A stretch of 48,934 nt of DNA from Archaeoglobales archaeon (GTDB lineage: Archaea; Halobacteriota; Archaeoglobi; Archaeoglobales; Archaeoglobaceae), in NCBI GenBank assembly GCA_003662995.1, contig QMZC01000005.1:1-48934 (forward strand). Direction: 5' to 3'. Below the pieces are notes generated by a model. It saw only the letters and a program-made list of their open reading frames with translations, did not search any database and had not been told where the DNA came from. Shown here piece after piece: positions 16,951 to 26,261 of the stretch; position 1 is the stretch's first letter, and each line of letters starts with the position of its first letter. The position numbers were made by a program, and so were the translations under genes.

Positions 16951-18042
16951 ATGCAGGAAGTTTTCTTTACCGATGCTAGGGCTAAGGTTGTTGATCCCGA
17001 TTTGTGGTATCAACCACACCTAAGCTTGGTTAGCAAGCTGGAAAAGTTGATTGATGAGAGCAATATCCTCGATTTTATATCCAAAGGAGACATCGTAGCA
17101 TTAAAAACTCATTTTGGTGAGAGAGGAACAACAAAAACGTTGAGATCAGTCTTCATCAGAAAGATTGCTGAAAAGATAAAAGAAAAGGGAGGTAGAGTTT
17201 TTGTTACAGAAACGACGGGCTTAGGATTGACGAGGGACAGATGTACAGCTTTGGGTAGATTATTAATTGCTGAGGAAAATGGCTACACTTCGCAAACAGT
17301 CAATGCACCAATAATAATAGCAGACGGTATGCTGGGATTTGACTTTGTTGAAGTTGAAGTAGATGGTAAACACCTAAAGAAGGTTTACGTTGCCAAAACG
17401 ATTGCCGAAGTTGATGCTGTGGTTTGTGCTACCCACTTCAAACTGCACATGCAGGCTGGGGTGGGTGGGAGTATAAAGAACGTTGGTGTTGGATGTGTTG
17501 CAAAACCATCCAAGTTTGACCTGCATTGTAGAAGTTATCCAAGGATCAATGAGAACTGCAATGAATGTGGTAAATGCGTTGAAATTTGTCCGACCAATGC
17601 AATAGTAAACTTCCAGATTGATGAAAGCAAATGCTTGAAATGCACCGGTTGCAAAGAGGTTTGTGAGGAAAATGCAATAGACATAGACTGGATTGAAGGT
17701 AGAGAGATCTCAGAGAGGATAGTTGAGTGTGCCAAAGGTGTTTTTGATGTAGTTGGTAAGGAAAACTTTGCATTTATAAACTTCATGATAGATGTAACTC
17801 CACACTGTGACTGCCATCCGTACAGCGACTTGCCGGTAATTTCTGATGTTGGTGTTTTCGCCTCCCGTGATATGATATCAGTTGATAAGTCCTGTCTCGA
17901 TGTTTTGGCAAGAGCCAGTCTAAATCAGGAGTCTTTGCTCGCACACAACAGATTTTGGGAGTGGACGGATCCCTTTGCCCAAATAGAATACGGTGAGGAG
18001 TTGGGATTGGGCAGTAGTAAATACAGAATTATTGAGAAATAG
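16951..18042 (+). CDS. DUF362 protein with a 4Fe-4S ferredoxin domain
   Basis: A 363-residue protein with an N-terminal DUF362 region (HFGERGTTKTLRS near residue 52, THFKLHMQAGVGGSIKNVG near 155) and a ferredoxin insertion. The first cluster motif is CNECGKCVEICP, near residue 198, and the second is CLKCTGCKEVCEEN, near residue 230, giving two probable 4Fe-4S clusters. The C-terminal part contains CDCHPYSDLPV. DUF362 proteins of this type are common in anaerobes and of unknown function; an electron-transfer or cofactor role is likely but unproven. Spacing to both neighbours suggests a single-gene unit. Confidence 0.88.
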   Translation: MQEVFFTDARAKVVDPDLWYQPHLSLVSKLEKLIDESNILDFISKGDIVALKTHFGERGTTKTLRSVFIRKIAEKIKEKGGRVFVTETTGLGLTRDRCTALGRLLIAEENGYTSQTVNAPIIIADGMLGFDFVEVEVDGKHLKKVYVAKTIAEVDAVVCATHFKLHMQAGVGGSIKNVGVGCVAKPSKFDLHCRSYPRINENCNECGKCVEICPTNAIVNFQIDESKCLKCTGCKEVCEENAIDIDWIEGREISERIVECAKGVFDVVGKENFAFINFMIDVTPHCDCHPYSDLPVISDVGVFASRDMISVDKSCLDVLARASLNQESLLAHNRFWEWTDPFAQIEYGEELGLGSSKYRIIEK

Positions 18043-18079
18043 TAAATTACTTATACAAAAAATAAAAACCTAACTCAGA

Positions 18080-19152
18080 ATGGATTGTAAGCTTAGTGTT
18101 GTAGTTACAACCTACAAGAAATTGGGATTCATAAAATACAATGTAAAGAAGCCAAGGGATTGCAATTGTGAAATCATAGTGGCTGCCGATGAGCCTGAAG
18201 ATGAACTATTGCAGTTGATAGAAGAGCACCATCTAAAAGCCACAGTAAGTGATAAAAGGGGGGGAAGTGGAGGGCGTTAAACGATGCCTTAAAACTTGCC
18301 AATGGCGATTACATCTTGTTTATTGACTCTGACACCAGAATAGACTTTGATGTTGATGAACTTCTGAGTTGTTTTGAGAGGTACGATGCAGTAGAGATAG
18401 GTAAGGAGGTAAATGCCTCATCTTTGATTGAGAAGTTGGCAAGAATTGACTATTTGAACATGTTAATAACTTCAAAACTATCCTCAAAACTGAACTCATG
18501 CTTGGGATTGAATGGTGCGGCGTTTGCAATTAAAGGGGATGTAATCAAAAAAATTGGTTTCAGAGCTAAGATAAACGAAGATACGGATTTGGGTTTGAGG
18601 CTTGCAATTAAAGGCTACAAAGTTGGGGTTTTTGGTAAGGCTATAACAAAATCACCGTCCACCTTCAAGTCTTGGTTGATACAGAGGGAGAGATGGGCAA
18701 TCGGTGGTGCTGAGGTCTTTCTTGAGTACTATAAGGAAATTTTAAAAAAGCCCAGACTCTGGATTCCTGCTTTGCTGATACTCTATCCAGCATTTTTGGG
18801 ATTTCTGGTCAATTTGATTATACAGGATGATGTATTCTTTAAAATACTCTACTTTTTACTGCCGTTTATAGTTTTCATACCTTCTAAGCTTATTTCTTTA
18901 GTTCTAGTTGTGGTTTACGGCATACATTTCTCAAAAAATGTGTTAGTCTTGTTCTCAACCTTCATGGTTTGGATGATGGTAATTTTAATTTTGGCAGAGA
19001 AGTTCAAATACAAAATAGATCTGTGGGTTTTGCCGATTTACTACTTCATCTACTCTCCATTTTGGATGATGTTGTGTATGGTGTGTTTAATCCGGGTTTT
19101 AATAGCAAGAAAGACTGGTAGAAAGATTGAGGTGGAAGGATGGGTAGTTTAA
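18080..19152 (+). pseudogene. Family 2 glycosyltransferase, frameshifted at a G7 tract
   Basis: Two frames together make one membrane glycosyltransferase. The first (18080-18280) begins LSVVVTTYKKLGF and ends just after SDKRGG. The second resumes with KWRALNDALKLANGDYILF, IDSDTRID (the DxD nucleotide-sugar motif), INEDTDLGLRLAIKG and the QRERW motif, then about four C-terminal membrane helices. The switch falls in a run of seven G (18258-18264); eight or five G would restore one chain of roughly 355 residues. It could be a sequencing error, a true pseudogene or a slippage-switched gene. Intact relatives are processive polysaccharide-type transferases. Confidence 0.8.
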
Positions 19153-19158
19153 TTTGTT

Positions 19159-19854
19159 TTATGCTGATTTAATATCTTCTGAACGGGCTTTTTCCAAGAA
19201 AAAGTCAACAAGCATTGTATACAACGAAACCAACCCCTCTCCATCTCCCACAATGCCCAAGTTCAGCCCATTTTTGAATAACATCATCACAACACTGTCA
19301 TCAAAAACGATTATCCCGTGACAAGTTTCTGCATGATACCTTTTTACAAACTCGTAAGTTTCTGCATTCTTGACAACCCTTGCATTGGACGAAGCCACAA
19401 TCAACCTGCATTTAGCCCTCTCGAGTATTTCTTTAATATCATCGGGTATGTGGGACAGGACTGCTACTATTTTTTTACTGGAATTCTCCACGTAATCCAT
19501 CAATTTGTTCATCAAGATATCCCCTCTATACACTCTGACCTCCTCAACCTCAACACTGCTTTCTATCGCTGGCAACTCCTTTTTCAACAAATTCAATCCC
19601 TCTTCCACTTTTTTTGAGAGTATGCTTATAATATCATCAACCTTCAAAGCCTTGAACTTCAACGGCTTTCCGTAGGATTCAACCAAACCCTTGTTGAGTA
19701 AAGATGTCATTACATCGTAAACCGATGTTCTTGGTATTCGGCTGTGTTCTGCAATCTCCTTTGCAGTCAACTCGCCTTTGGAAATCAACGTCAACATCGC
19801 CTTAGCCTCGTATTCAGAAAGCCCAAACGACCTTAGTGTCTCAACCAACTTCAT
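19159..19854 (-). CDS. TrmB-family transcriptional regulator
   Basis: A 231-residue regulator with the TrmB winged-helix N-terminus (LRSFGLSEYEAKAMLTLI, then IPRTSVYDVMTSLLNKGLVE at about residues 41-60), a short coiled linker and a PLD-like effector domain. TrmB proteins often bind sugars, but the ligand here is unknown. The ATG at 19854 is preferred to the upstream TTG, since a TATA-like element is centred 27 nt before it. That element is shared with the divergent exported-protein gene, so this protein probably represses or activates both itself and its neighbour. Confidence 0.88.
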   Translation of the reverse strand: MKLVETLRSFGLSEYEAKAMLTLISKGELTAKEIAEHSRIPRTSVYDVMTSLLNKGLVESYGKPLKFKALKVDDIISILSKKVEEGLNLLKKELPAIESSVEVEEVRVYRGDILMNKLMDYVENSSKKIVAVLSHIPDDIKEILERAKCRLIVASSNARVVKNAETYEFVKRYHAETCHGIIVFDDSVVMMLFKNGLNLGIVGDGEGLVSLYTMLVDFFLEKARSEDIKSA

Positions 19855-19874
19855 CAAAAACAATCTTTCGCAAA

Positions 19875-19915
19875 CTATTTATATTTTCGTATCTGTAACA
19901 ACGACAGGTGGTCGG
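19875..19915. promoter_or_regulatory. Shared bidirectional promoter of the TrmB regulator and exported-protein gene
   Basis: The near-symmetric box ATTTATATTTT (19877-19887) is centred 27 nt before the TrmB start on the minus strand. It is also about 26 nt before a likely plus-strand transcription start near 19907. The GGTGGT at 19907-19912 is the ribosome-binding site of the plus-strand gene. A single TATA element serving both genes makes coupled regulation likely. Confidence 0.55.
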
Positions 19916-21703
19916 ATGAGGTTTGCGAAACTACTTATAGCATTGGTTGTAATTCTCTTACTCTCAACAAACGTTTACGCGCTGGATTATGAAGATAAAC
20001 CAGACATTACGGCATACATAGCTGGATCGAACCATTTTGAGAGGGGTGATGAAAAGACGGTGATGTTGGTTGTGTACAATCCCGCTGAAAAAAAGAAAGT
20101 GGATTACTCTGACCTTTCAGAGTCGATGTTCTTCTCCAACAATGAAAACATGTTTTTTACAGCTTATAATGTGGAGTTGGAACTTGAAGGGAACGATTAC
20201 ATTGAAATCAAAACCCCTCCTCAGAAAATTCCCGCATTGTCACCTTTTCAGCCAGTAAACCTCCAATTTCAAATTAAAGTGTCAGATGACGTGAAAGCTG
20301 GAGAATACGATTTGAAGTTGAAGGTGAAGTTTGATAGAATTGGTGATCTGTTATCCTTGGATAAGTTCTCCTCACCTACATGGGTTTACTATCAGAAAAC
20401 AGTTCAGGGAGCAAATGAAACGACGACCTACCAATACAAAACGTTCACGCAGTATTACAAAATAAGATACGATACAGTCGAAAAGACAATAACAATACCA
20501 ATTTACATTGAAAAAGAGGCTGTTAAACTTGAAATCTTAAAAGTTAAGGCAGAAAACATGCAGGCTAAGGGTAAAGGCAAAATTACCGTTGAAGTTAAAA
20601 ACGTTGGAGAGAAAACGGGAAAAAATGCCTATCTCGTCTTAGTGACTCCTTCAGAGTTTGAGGCTAAAAATACCCTTCAATCGTTAACCACTGAGCAATT
20701 AAAATCATTGTTTGGGTTGTTGCAGATGCAGTTGATGCAGGGGAAAACACAAGCATTAACCCAGAGCGTACCGATGCTGAGCTTGTCAACTGGAACCGTA
20801 TTTGTTGGGGATTTAAAACTCTCCCAAACTGTAAGTGCAACGTTTACTCTCAAAATAAACACAAAGGAGGAAGGAAATTACCCATTCCAGATCAAAGCGG
20901 TGTATTTAGATGAGTACGGAAATATTGTTGAGAGTGATCCTGTCTCTTTCGGCGTTTACATTGAACCCGCACCGAAATTTGAGATTTTGAGCGTTGATAG
21001 TAATGTGTTGGTTAATGTCAAAGGTGATGTTAAGCTTAGCATCAGATGTGACAGGGATGTTGAGGGGGTAAGTGTTGCTTTAAAAACAACACCACCCCTC
21101 TCAGCGTTAAGCTCTGAATATTACTTGGGCGATTTAAAGGCTGATGAAGAGAAGACGGCTGTATTTAAGGTTAAAGCCTCATCTGAAGCTAAGGCAGTTG
21201 TATATCCTGCGGAAATCGTGTTTAAATACAAAGTGGCAGACGAATGGGTTGAGAGTGATGCAATAAAGATTGGAATCAAAGTAAATCCGAAGATAAAGTT
21301 TGAAATTATCGGTATTCCAGAAATTGCTGCTGGAGGGGAAAGAATAGTTTCTGTTACAATCAAAAATACTGGTAAAATTGCGATAAGAGAGGCAACAGCC
21401 CGAATAACAATTGTTGATCCGTTTTCATCAACTGACGATACAGCATACATCGGAACGCTGAACCCCAACGAATCAAAAGAGGTTAGCTTCAAGATTAAGG
21501 CGAGCAAGGATGCCACACCAAAGCTTTACGGATTGAATTTAGAGGTTAAATACAAAGATTTGGAGGGGGAGTGGGCAATAAGTGAACCCGTGAAGATGGA
21601 AATTAAAGTCACTCCAGCCAAACCACCAACAACGATGTTCATTGTGTTGGCAGTACTTGTAATGATTGCTGTTGGATATGCAATAAAGAGAAGGAGAAGG
21701 TAG
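19916..21703 (+). CDS. Exported S-layer-like protein with CARDB/NEW3-type repeats and C-terminal anchor
   Basis: A 595-residue cell-surface protein with a signal peptide (MRFAKLLIALVVILLLSTNV, cleavage after about YA). Several Ig-like repeats follow with the phrases KITVEVKNVGEKTGKNAYLV and SVTIKNTGKIAIREATARI, and then a C-terminal membrane helix followed by KRRRR. This is the COG1361 S-layer-type architecture. In archaea such proteins are commonly encoded directly before MMPL/RND transporters, as here, and probably act as their external partner. I start it at the ATG at 19916; the longer frame upstream runs back through the promoter and into the divergent regulator. Confidence 0.85.
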   Translation: MRFAKLLIALVVILLLSTNVYALDYEDKPDITAYIAGSNHFERGDEKTVMLVVYNPAEKKKVDYSDLSESMFFSNNENMFFTAYNVELELEGNDYIEIKTPPQKIPALSPFQPVNLQFQIKVSDDVKAGEYDLKLKVKFDRIGDLLSLDKFSSPTWVYYQKTVQGANETTTYQYKTFTQYYKIRYDTVEKTITIPIYIEKEAVKLEILKVKAENMQAKGKGKITVEVKNVGEKTGKNAYLVLVTPSEFEAKNTLQSLTTEQLKSLFGLLQMQLMQGKTQALTQSVPMLSLSTGTVFVGDLKLSQTVSATFTLKINTKEEGNYPFQIKAVYLDEYGNIVESDPVSFGVYIEPAPKFEILSVDSNVLVNVKGDVKLSIRCDRDVEGVSVALKTTPPLSALSSEYYLGDLKADEEKTAVFKVKASSEAKAVVYPAEIVFKYKVADEWVESDAIKIGIKVNPKIKFEIIGIPEIAAGGERIVSVTIKNTGKIAIREATARITIVDPFSSTDDTAYIGTLNPNESKEVSFKIKASKDATPKLYGLNLEVKYKDLEGEWAISEPVKMEIKVTPAKPPTTMFIVLAVLVMIAVGYAIKRRRR

Positions 21704-21717
21704 CTCAGACGATAACC

Positions 21718-23981
21718 ATGTTCAAGGAAAATCTGGAAAGTGTGCAGTATTTGTGCAAAAACATCCGGGTTTGATACTTGTAGCCATAGGTATAATTTTA
21801 CTACTCGCCACACTTTCATCCCAAAACGTCAGGTTTGAGTATGGGCACGAATCCATGTTCCCCAAGGACAACATAATTTACAAGCAAAATGAGTTGTACA
21901 CAAAGGATTTTGGAGTTGGTTCTGAGAATGCATTTATTTTCATAAAAGGAACTGATGTTCTTGATAGGGAAGTTTTGGGGTACATGTTAAGGTTATCAAA
22001 CAACTTAAAGAAAATAGATTACGTAGGTGAAATCGTTTCGCCAGCATCAATAGTTGTTAGTGTTTATGGGGAGTTGCCAAAAGATGAGGCTGTTTTGAAC
22101 AGAGCTTTGGAAATGTATGCAAAGGACATGATTCCAAAGAGGACATTTGCCTTAATGATGGTTCAAATTACAACTACGGACTCAATAAAATACAAAAAGA
22201 TAGCTGAACAGATTGTGAGGACAATAGAGTTTACACCAAAACCTCCAGATGTAATAGTTCAGCCTACTGGAGGTCCAGTTTTGAGCTATCAGATTCAGCA
22301 AGCCATTAAAAGTGGTCTTGGGATAACAACCTCGGCATCGATAGTTTTGATGATACTGATACTATTCGTTGTATTCAGCGGAGCGGTCAGAAGAAAAGTT
22401 ATGGCTTTTATGCCGTTGGTTCTGTCAATTTTTACCGTGATTGTTTTTGGATTGAGTCCCCTGATAGGAATACCCATGACAGAAGTTACCAACGCGTTCA
22501 TGCCGGTTTTGATTGGTTTAGCCATTGAGCATGCAGCACAACTGCAAAACAGATTTGAAGAGGAGAGGAGGGAGGGGAGGAGTGTTGATGAGGCTGTGAG
22601 AATTTCTATCGTAAGCACAGGTTTGGCAATAGCATTAGCAATGCTAACAACTGTAATCGGTTTTCTCTCTTCTTTGTTCTCAGGTGTTCCGGCATTGGGA
22701 TGGTTCGGAATTCTATCAGCAATCGGATTGGTTATAGCGTTTGGTTTAACTCTAACGTTTTTGCCATCTGTCTTGAAGTTAGTTGATAAAAATTTTGATA
22801 GAGATAGAGGGGATGAGAGCGAAAATAAAAAGATCAAAACTAAAATTAAAAAAGAAGGTGAGATAGGAATTCTTGAGAAAACATTAAGCCTAATTTCTGG
22901 AATAACCGCTGAGTATCCAAAGACAATTTTGGTGGTAACAGTAATCGTCTTAGTTGTTGGTGGCTATGCTTATACCAATGTAAAGCTCGAGACAAACTTT
23001 AGAAATTATGTACCTCAAGATTTGCCCGCTATAGTCCTGTTCAAGGAGTTAGAAAGGGTTGTTGGTGGTCAATATACGTACACAATTGTCCTTAAAACTG
23101 ACGAAATAGATTCTGCAACAATTAAAAAGGTAGATGAGCTTGGAAAGTATATTACTCAAAGAGAGGAGTATGTGGATAGTTATGAATCTCTGGCAACGTT
23201 ACTCAAGCGTTCAGGCGGTATACCAGACGATTCAAGACTAAGCGAGGTTTTATCTAGGATTCCTGAAGAGTCTAAGAGAAAGTACATTTCTGGCAACAGT
23301 TGGGTGGCACTGTATTTAAAGGCACACACAAAGGACTTTGTGAAACAAAAGGAATTGTATAGTTCCCTAAAAGAGGATGTGGAGTTTTTTGGCTGGAAAG
23401 ATAGCTACTACATTACTGGGCAAGCAACACTGTACATGGAAATTGGCAATATAATACTATCAAGCCAAACAATCATAACTCTTGGGGCTTATGTGTTGGT
23501 TGTCCTGCTTTTGTTTGGTGTTTACAGGTCAATTTCAAAGGCTGTTGTCCCTCTTTTGGCAATAACAACTGTAATTGCCATTGTGAACATTTTTATGCTT
23601 TCATTAGGTATGAAACAAACGATGGTGAGCGTTACTATGAATTCGATTATTCTCGGTTTAGGTATCGATTTCTCAATTCACGTTTTGGAAAGATACTTTG
23701 AAGAAAGGAGCAGATTTATGCCAATTGAAGCTGTGAAGAGAACTGTTGAAAGAACTGGAAAGGCTATAACTACTTCAGCACTAACGATGGCTGGCGGTTT
23801 TGGTGCTTTGTTACTATCTCCATTTCCAATGATGAGAGATTTTGGCTTCTTGGCATTGGTGGCGATTTTGTTCAGTCTGTTTGCCGCCCTAACAGTCGTG
23901 CCAGCATTCCTAATGATTACTGAGAAGTTGAGGGTTGATATCAATTTGAAGGAAAACAAGATCTTCGTTTCGTCTGAATGA
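21718..23981 (+). CDS. MMPL/RND-superfamily transporter (HAE3-like), 5' end probably frameshifted
   Basis: A membrane transporter of about 750 residues with the two-fold RND arrangement. Each half has one helix, a large extracellular domain and then five helices (for example GLGITTSASIVLMILILFVV, and GLGIDFSIHVLERYFEERS in the second half). The continuous frame opens only at GTG 21753, without a start signal. An ATG at 21718 gives MFKENLESVQY in another frame, and one extra T at 21750-21752 would join it to FVQKHPGLILVAIG, the normal family N-terminus. So the true start is probably 21718, with a one-base deletion. HAE3-type exporters move hydrophobic or lipid-like compounds; the substrate is unknown. 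The exported repeat protein just upstream is the likely partner. Confidence 0.85.
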
Positions 23982-24002
23982 TTTGTTGATTCTGTTAGAA
24001 AA

Positions 24003-24200
24003 TCATTCCCTTATTTTGTCCATCAACTCCTCAACGTTAATTCTTCCTTTCTTTACCTTTTTGTTTAAACCCATTGGGTCATGGAACATTGGATGCAAAA
24101 TTTCAGCACCAAAAATAGCCACCATTGCGTGTTCTTTTAACACGTGGATCTTCCACTCATCCTTGCTATCAAAATACCTGCCACAGTACTTACATTTCAC
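24003..24200 (-). CDS. Small C2H2 zinc-finger protein
   Basis: A 65-residue protein that starts with a classical C2H2 finger, CKYC at residues 3-6 and HVLKEH with histidines at about 19 and 24, followed by a short helical tail. Single-finger proteins of this size occur in many archaea and some archaeal viruses and are presumed DNA- or RNA-binding. The gene is transcribed away from the DsrE gene, with about 107 nt between the starts. It ends 21 nt from the MMPL stop codon on the other strand. Confidence 0.7.
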   Translation of the reverse strand: MKCKYCGRYFDSKDEWKIHVLKEHAMVAIFGAEILHPMFHDPMGLNKKVKKGRINVEELMDKIRE

Positions 24201-24307
24201 AACTCAAGTGAATGATTTAATCAAAAACTTTGTCGGTTTTTATCAATATTGAAAAACACGTTAAAGAATATATGTTGCTGTTTGTACCAAAACTTGGGTG
24301 ATGAAAG

Positions 24308-24697
24308 GTGAAATTCGTGATTTGCCAAACCAGTGGTGAATTGGAGAAACTGCAAGCAATGGCATCTTTAACTGGTGGTGCTGCAGCAATGGAGATGGAA
24401 GTACACGTTTTCTTGGCGATGGATGCTCTATTGGCTTTCAAAAAGGATGTGGTGGAAAACAAGGCTTGGAAGACAAGTGGGGAGGTTGGAGAAGCTTTGC
24501 TAAAATCTGGCATGCCAACGTTTATTGACTATCTTAAGGAGGCTAAGGAAACCGGAAAGGTTAAGCTTTATGCATGTGAAGCTACAATGACCTTGCTTGG
24601 ATTATCAAAAGATGAGTTGGATGATGTAGTAGATGAGGTAATAGGACTTATTGGATTTTTCGAAGTTGCCGCTGGGGGACAGTTGATTACGCTCTAA
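24308..24697 (+). CDS. DsrE/F-like sulfur-relay family protein
   Basis: A 129-residue protein of the DsrE/DsrF/TusD-like fold: VICQTSGELEKLQAMASLTG at the start, a hydrophobic VHVFLAMDALLAF strand-helix, a Cys in LYACEATMTLLGL near residue 89, and GGQLITL at the end. Members handle sulfur atoms or act in sulfur metabolism; the single conserved-type Cys would be the sulfur carrier. The GTG start has GGGTGATG upstream at good spacing. It seems to be a single-gene unit ending in a strong T-rich terminator. Confidence 0.8.
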   Translation: MKFVICQTSGELEKLQAMASLTGGAAAMEMEVHVFLAMDALLAFKKDVVENKAWKTSGEVGEALLKSGMPTFIDYLKEAKETGKVKLYACEATMTLLGLSKDELDDVVDEVIGLIGFFEVAAGGQLITL

Positions 24698-24745
24698 TTT
24701 TTTTGATTAATTTTTTAAAAAACAAAAAATAATAAAAATTAAAAA
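24698..24745 (+). terminator. T-rich terminator after dsrE-like gene
   Basis: Runs AATTTTTTTGATTAATTTTTT directly after the stop, followed by an A-rich stretch that reads as T-rich on the other strand. It probably ends transcripts from both directions, since the rubrerythrin gene ends just beyond. Confidence 0.55.
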
Positions 24746-24747
24746 TT

Positions 24748-25314
24748 TTACAAGTTCATCATATCCCGTGCAACGTAGTATCCTTTCGGATGACCGCAGG
24801 ATGGACATTCTTCTGGCGGTTCTTTGCCATGGTGTACGTAACCACACTCCAAGCAAACCCATTCAACCTCTTCATCCCTCTTGAACATCGTTCCCTTTTC
24901 AATGGCTTCAAGCAGAGCTTTGTAACGCTCTTCATGGTGTTTTTCAGCTTTTGCAATAGCTTTAAGCCTCTCAGCTATGTGCTTGTAACCTTCCTTCTCA
25001 GCCACATCCGCAAACTCCGGATACATTTCTGAAAATTCGTAGTGTTCACCGGCAATTGCTGCTTTCAAATTATCCACCATTGTTTTCCAGACTAATGGTG
25101 CTTCAGCTTCAACTTGTATTGATTCTTCTCCAAACTCTTTTATGAATTTAAACAAATTTTCAGCATGCTCCTTCTCATTTTCTGCAGTTTCTAAAAACAC
25201 CCTATGTATGAATACGTATCCCTCATCCTTTGCTACCTTTGCATAGAACGTGTACCTGTTCCTCGCCATACTCTCTCCAATAAACGCCTTAACCAAATTT
25301 TTCAAAGTCTCCAT
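24748..25314 (-). CDS. Rubrerythrin
   Basis: A 188-residue peroxide-reducing diiron protein. The ferritin-like domain carries the ligands Glu14, Glu47/His50, Glu90 and Glu124/His127. The C-terminal rubredoxin site has Cys154, Cys157, Cys170 and Cys173 (CLECG and CPSCG). Rubrerythrin reduces hydrogen peroxide to water in anaerobes. It is the last gene of a five-gene anti-oxidant cluster, two nt after the superoxide reductase gene, whose product hydrogen peroxide it would remove. The preceding AGGAGGTGTAAAT supplies a strong ribosome-binding site. Confidence 0.95.
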   Translation of the reverse strand: METLKNLVKAFIGESMARNRYTFYAKVAKDEGYVFIHRVFLETAENEKEHAENLFKFIKEFGEESIQVEAEAPLVWKTMVDNLKAAIAGEHYEFSEMYPEFADVAEKEGYKHIAERLKAIAKAEKHHEERYKALLEAIEKGTMFKRDEEVEWVCLECGYVHHGKEPPEECPSCGHPKGYYVARDMMNL

Positions 25315-25316
25315 AT

Positions 25317-25694
25317 TTACACCTCCTTAATCCACAAACTGTGGACGTTACAGTATTCTCTAACAGTAAAACTGTCCCCTACAACCTCAAATTCAGCTTT
25401 TGGTTCATCACCGGGCTTCAAGTATTTTCTATAAACCATATCCCCAGCAACAACCTCAATCCACTCTATGTAGTGATTCTCCTCCATCGGATGCGGTACC
25501 TCTCCAATTTTTACAACAATTCTATCTCCAACCTCCACAACTGGCACGTGTTTCTCCTTACCGACATCCTGTGTTTTAGCCTCAAACAACCTCATCGGCT
25601 GTCCACAACAAACCAACTGCCCCCTACTCGCATGGACAACCTCAACAATGTTTCCACAGACATTGCACTTATACACCTCATTCAACTTAACCAT
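25317..25694 (-). CDS. Superoxide reductase, desulfoferrodoxin type (2Fe-SOR)
   Basis: A 125-residue enzyme that reduces superoxide to hydrogen peroxide without making oxygen. The N-terminal desulforedoxin-like iron site is intact (Cys10, Cys13, Cys29, Cys30). The catalytic centre has His49, His68, His74, Cys115 and His118, with the conserved EKH at 47-49. It is therefore the two-iron class, not the one-iron neelaredoxin class. It lies between ferritin and rubrerythrin, which would store the released iron and remove the peroxide. AAAGGAGGTGAACGA precedes its start. Confidence 0.95.
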   Translation of the reverse strand: MVKLNEVYKCNVCGNIVEVVHASRGQLVCCGQPMRLFEAKTQDVGKEKHVPVVEVGDRIVVKIGEVPHPMEENHYIEWIEVVAGDMVYRKYLKPGDEPKAEFEVVGDSFTVREYCNVHSLWIKEV

Positions 25695-25750
25695 TCGTTC
25701 ACCTCCTTTAAACTCAAAAAATCAAAAAATGGCAAATTTCATTTGGCTTT

Positions 25751-26261
25751 TCATTTGGTCTCCTCCTCAACAAACTTCCTCTGCGCCAACTCCCTGTCAA
25801 CCATAAACAAAGCTCTTCCCTCATTCCCTACAAGCTTTAACTTCTGCACGATTTCATCTGCTGATGCCTCCTCCTCAACCTGCTCATTCACAAACCACTG
25901 GAGCATGTTGTACGTTGCATGGTCTTTCTCCCTCATCGCTAAATCAACTAAGTCGTTTATCATTGCCGTAAACTTTTACTTCGTGGTTGTAGGCAGATTC
26001 AAATGCGTGTAACGGAGATTCCCAGTCGATGGGTGGTTGTTCGATTGGCATTAGCTTCACTCTGCCACCCCTCTCAACAACGTAGTCATAAATTCTCATT
26101 GCATGCGTCACTTCTTCTTTAGCTTGCACCCTCATCCAGTTTGCAAATCCCTTGAGGTTTATGGATTCAAAGTACGCTGCCATTGATAGGTATAAATATG
26201 CGGAATAAAGCTCTGCATTTATCTGCTTGTTTAACGCTTCGAGGATTGTATCCTTTATCAT
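25751..26261 (-). pseudogene. Ferritin (FtnA-like) split by a one-base insertion
   Basis: Two overlapping frames make one ferritin. The 5' frame (26261-25944) holds [19 protein letters not shown] and [20 protein letters not shown], with diiron ligands near Glu17, Glu50 and His53, up to HEVKV. The 3' frame (to 25751) continues [19 protein letters not shown] and [14 protein letters not shown]. They join as HEVKVTAMINDL if one A is removed from the AAA at 25970-25972 (forward strand), giving about 169 residues, normal ferritin length. The insertion is in a homopolymer, so an assembly error is likely. If real, iron storage from this gene would be lost. Confidence 0.85.

Noticed and set aside
18080-18280. 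66-codon frame as a separate small protein
   Set aside because: It is clearly the N-terminal part of a family 2 glycosyltransferase that continues in the next frame.
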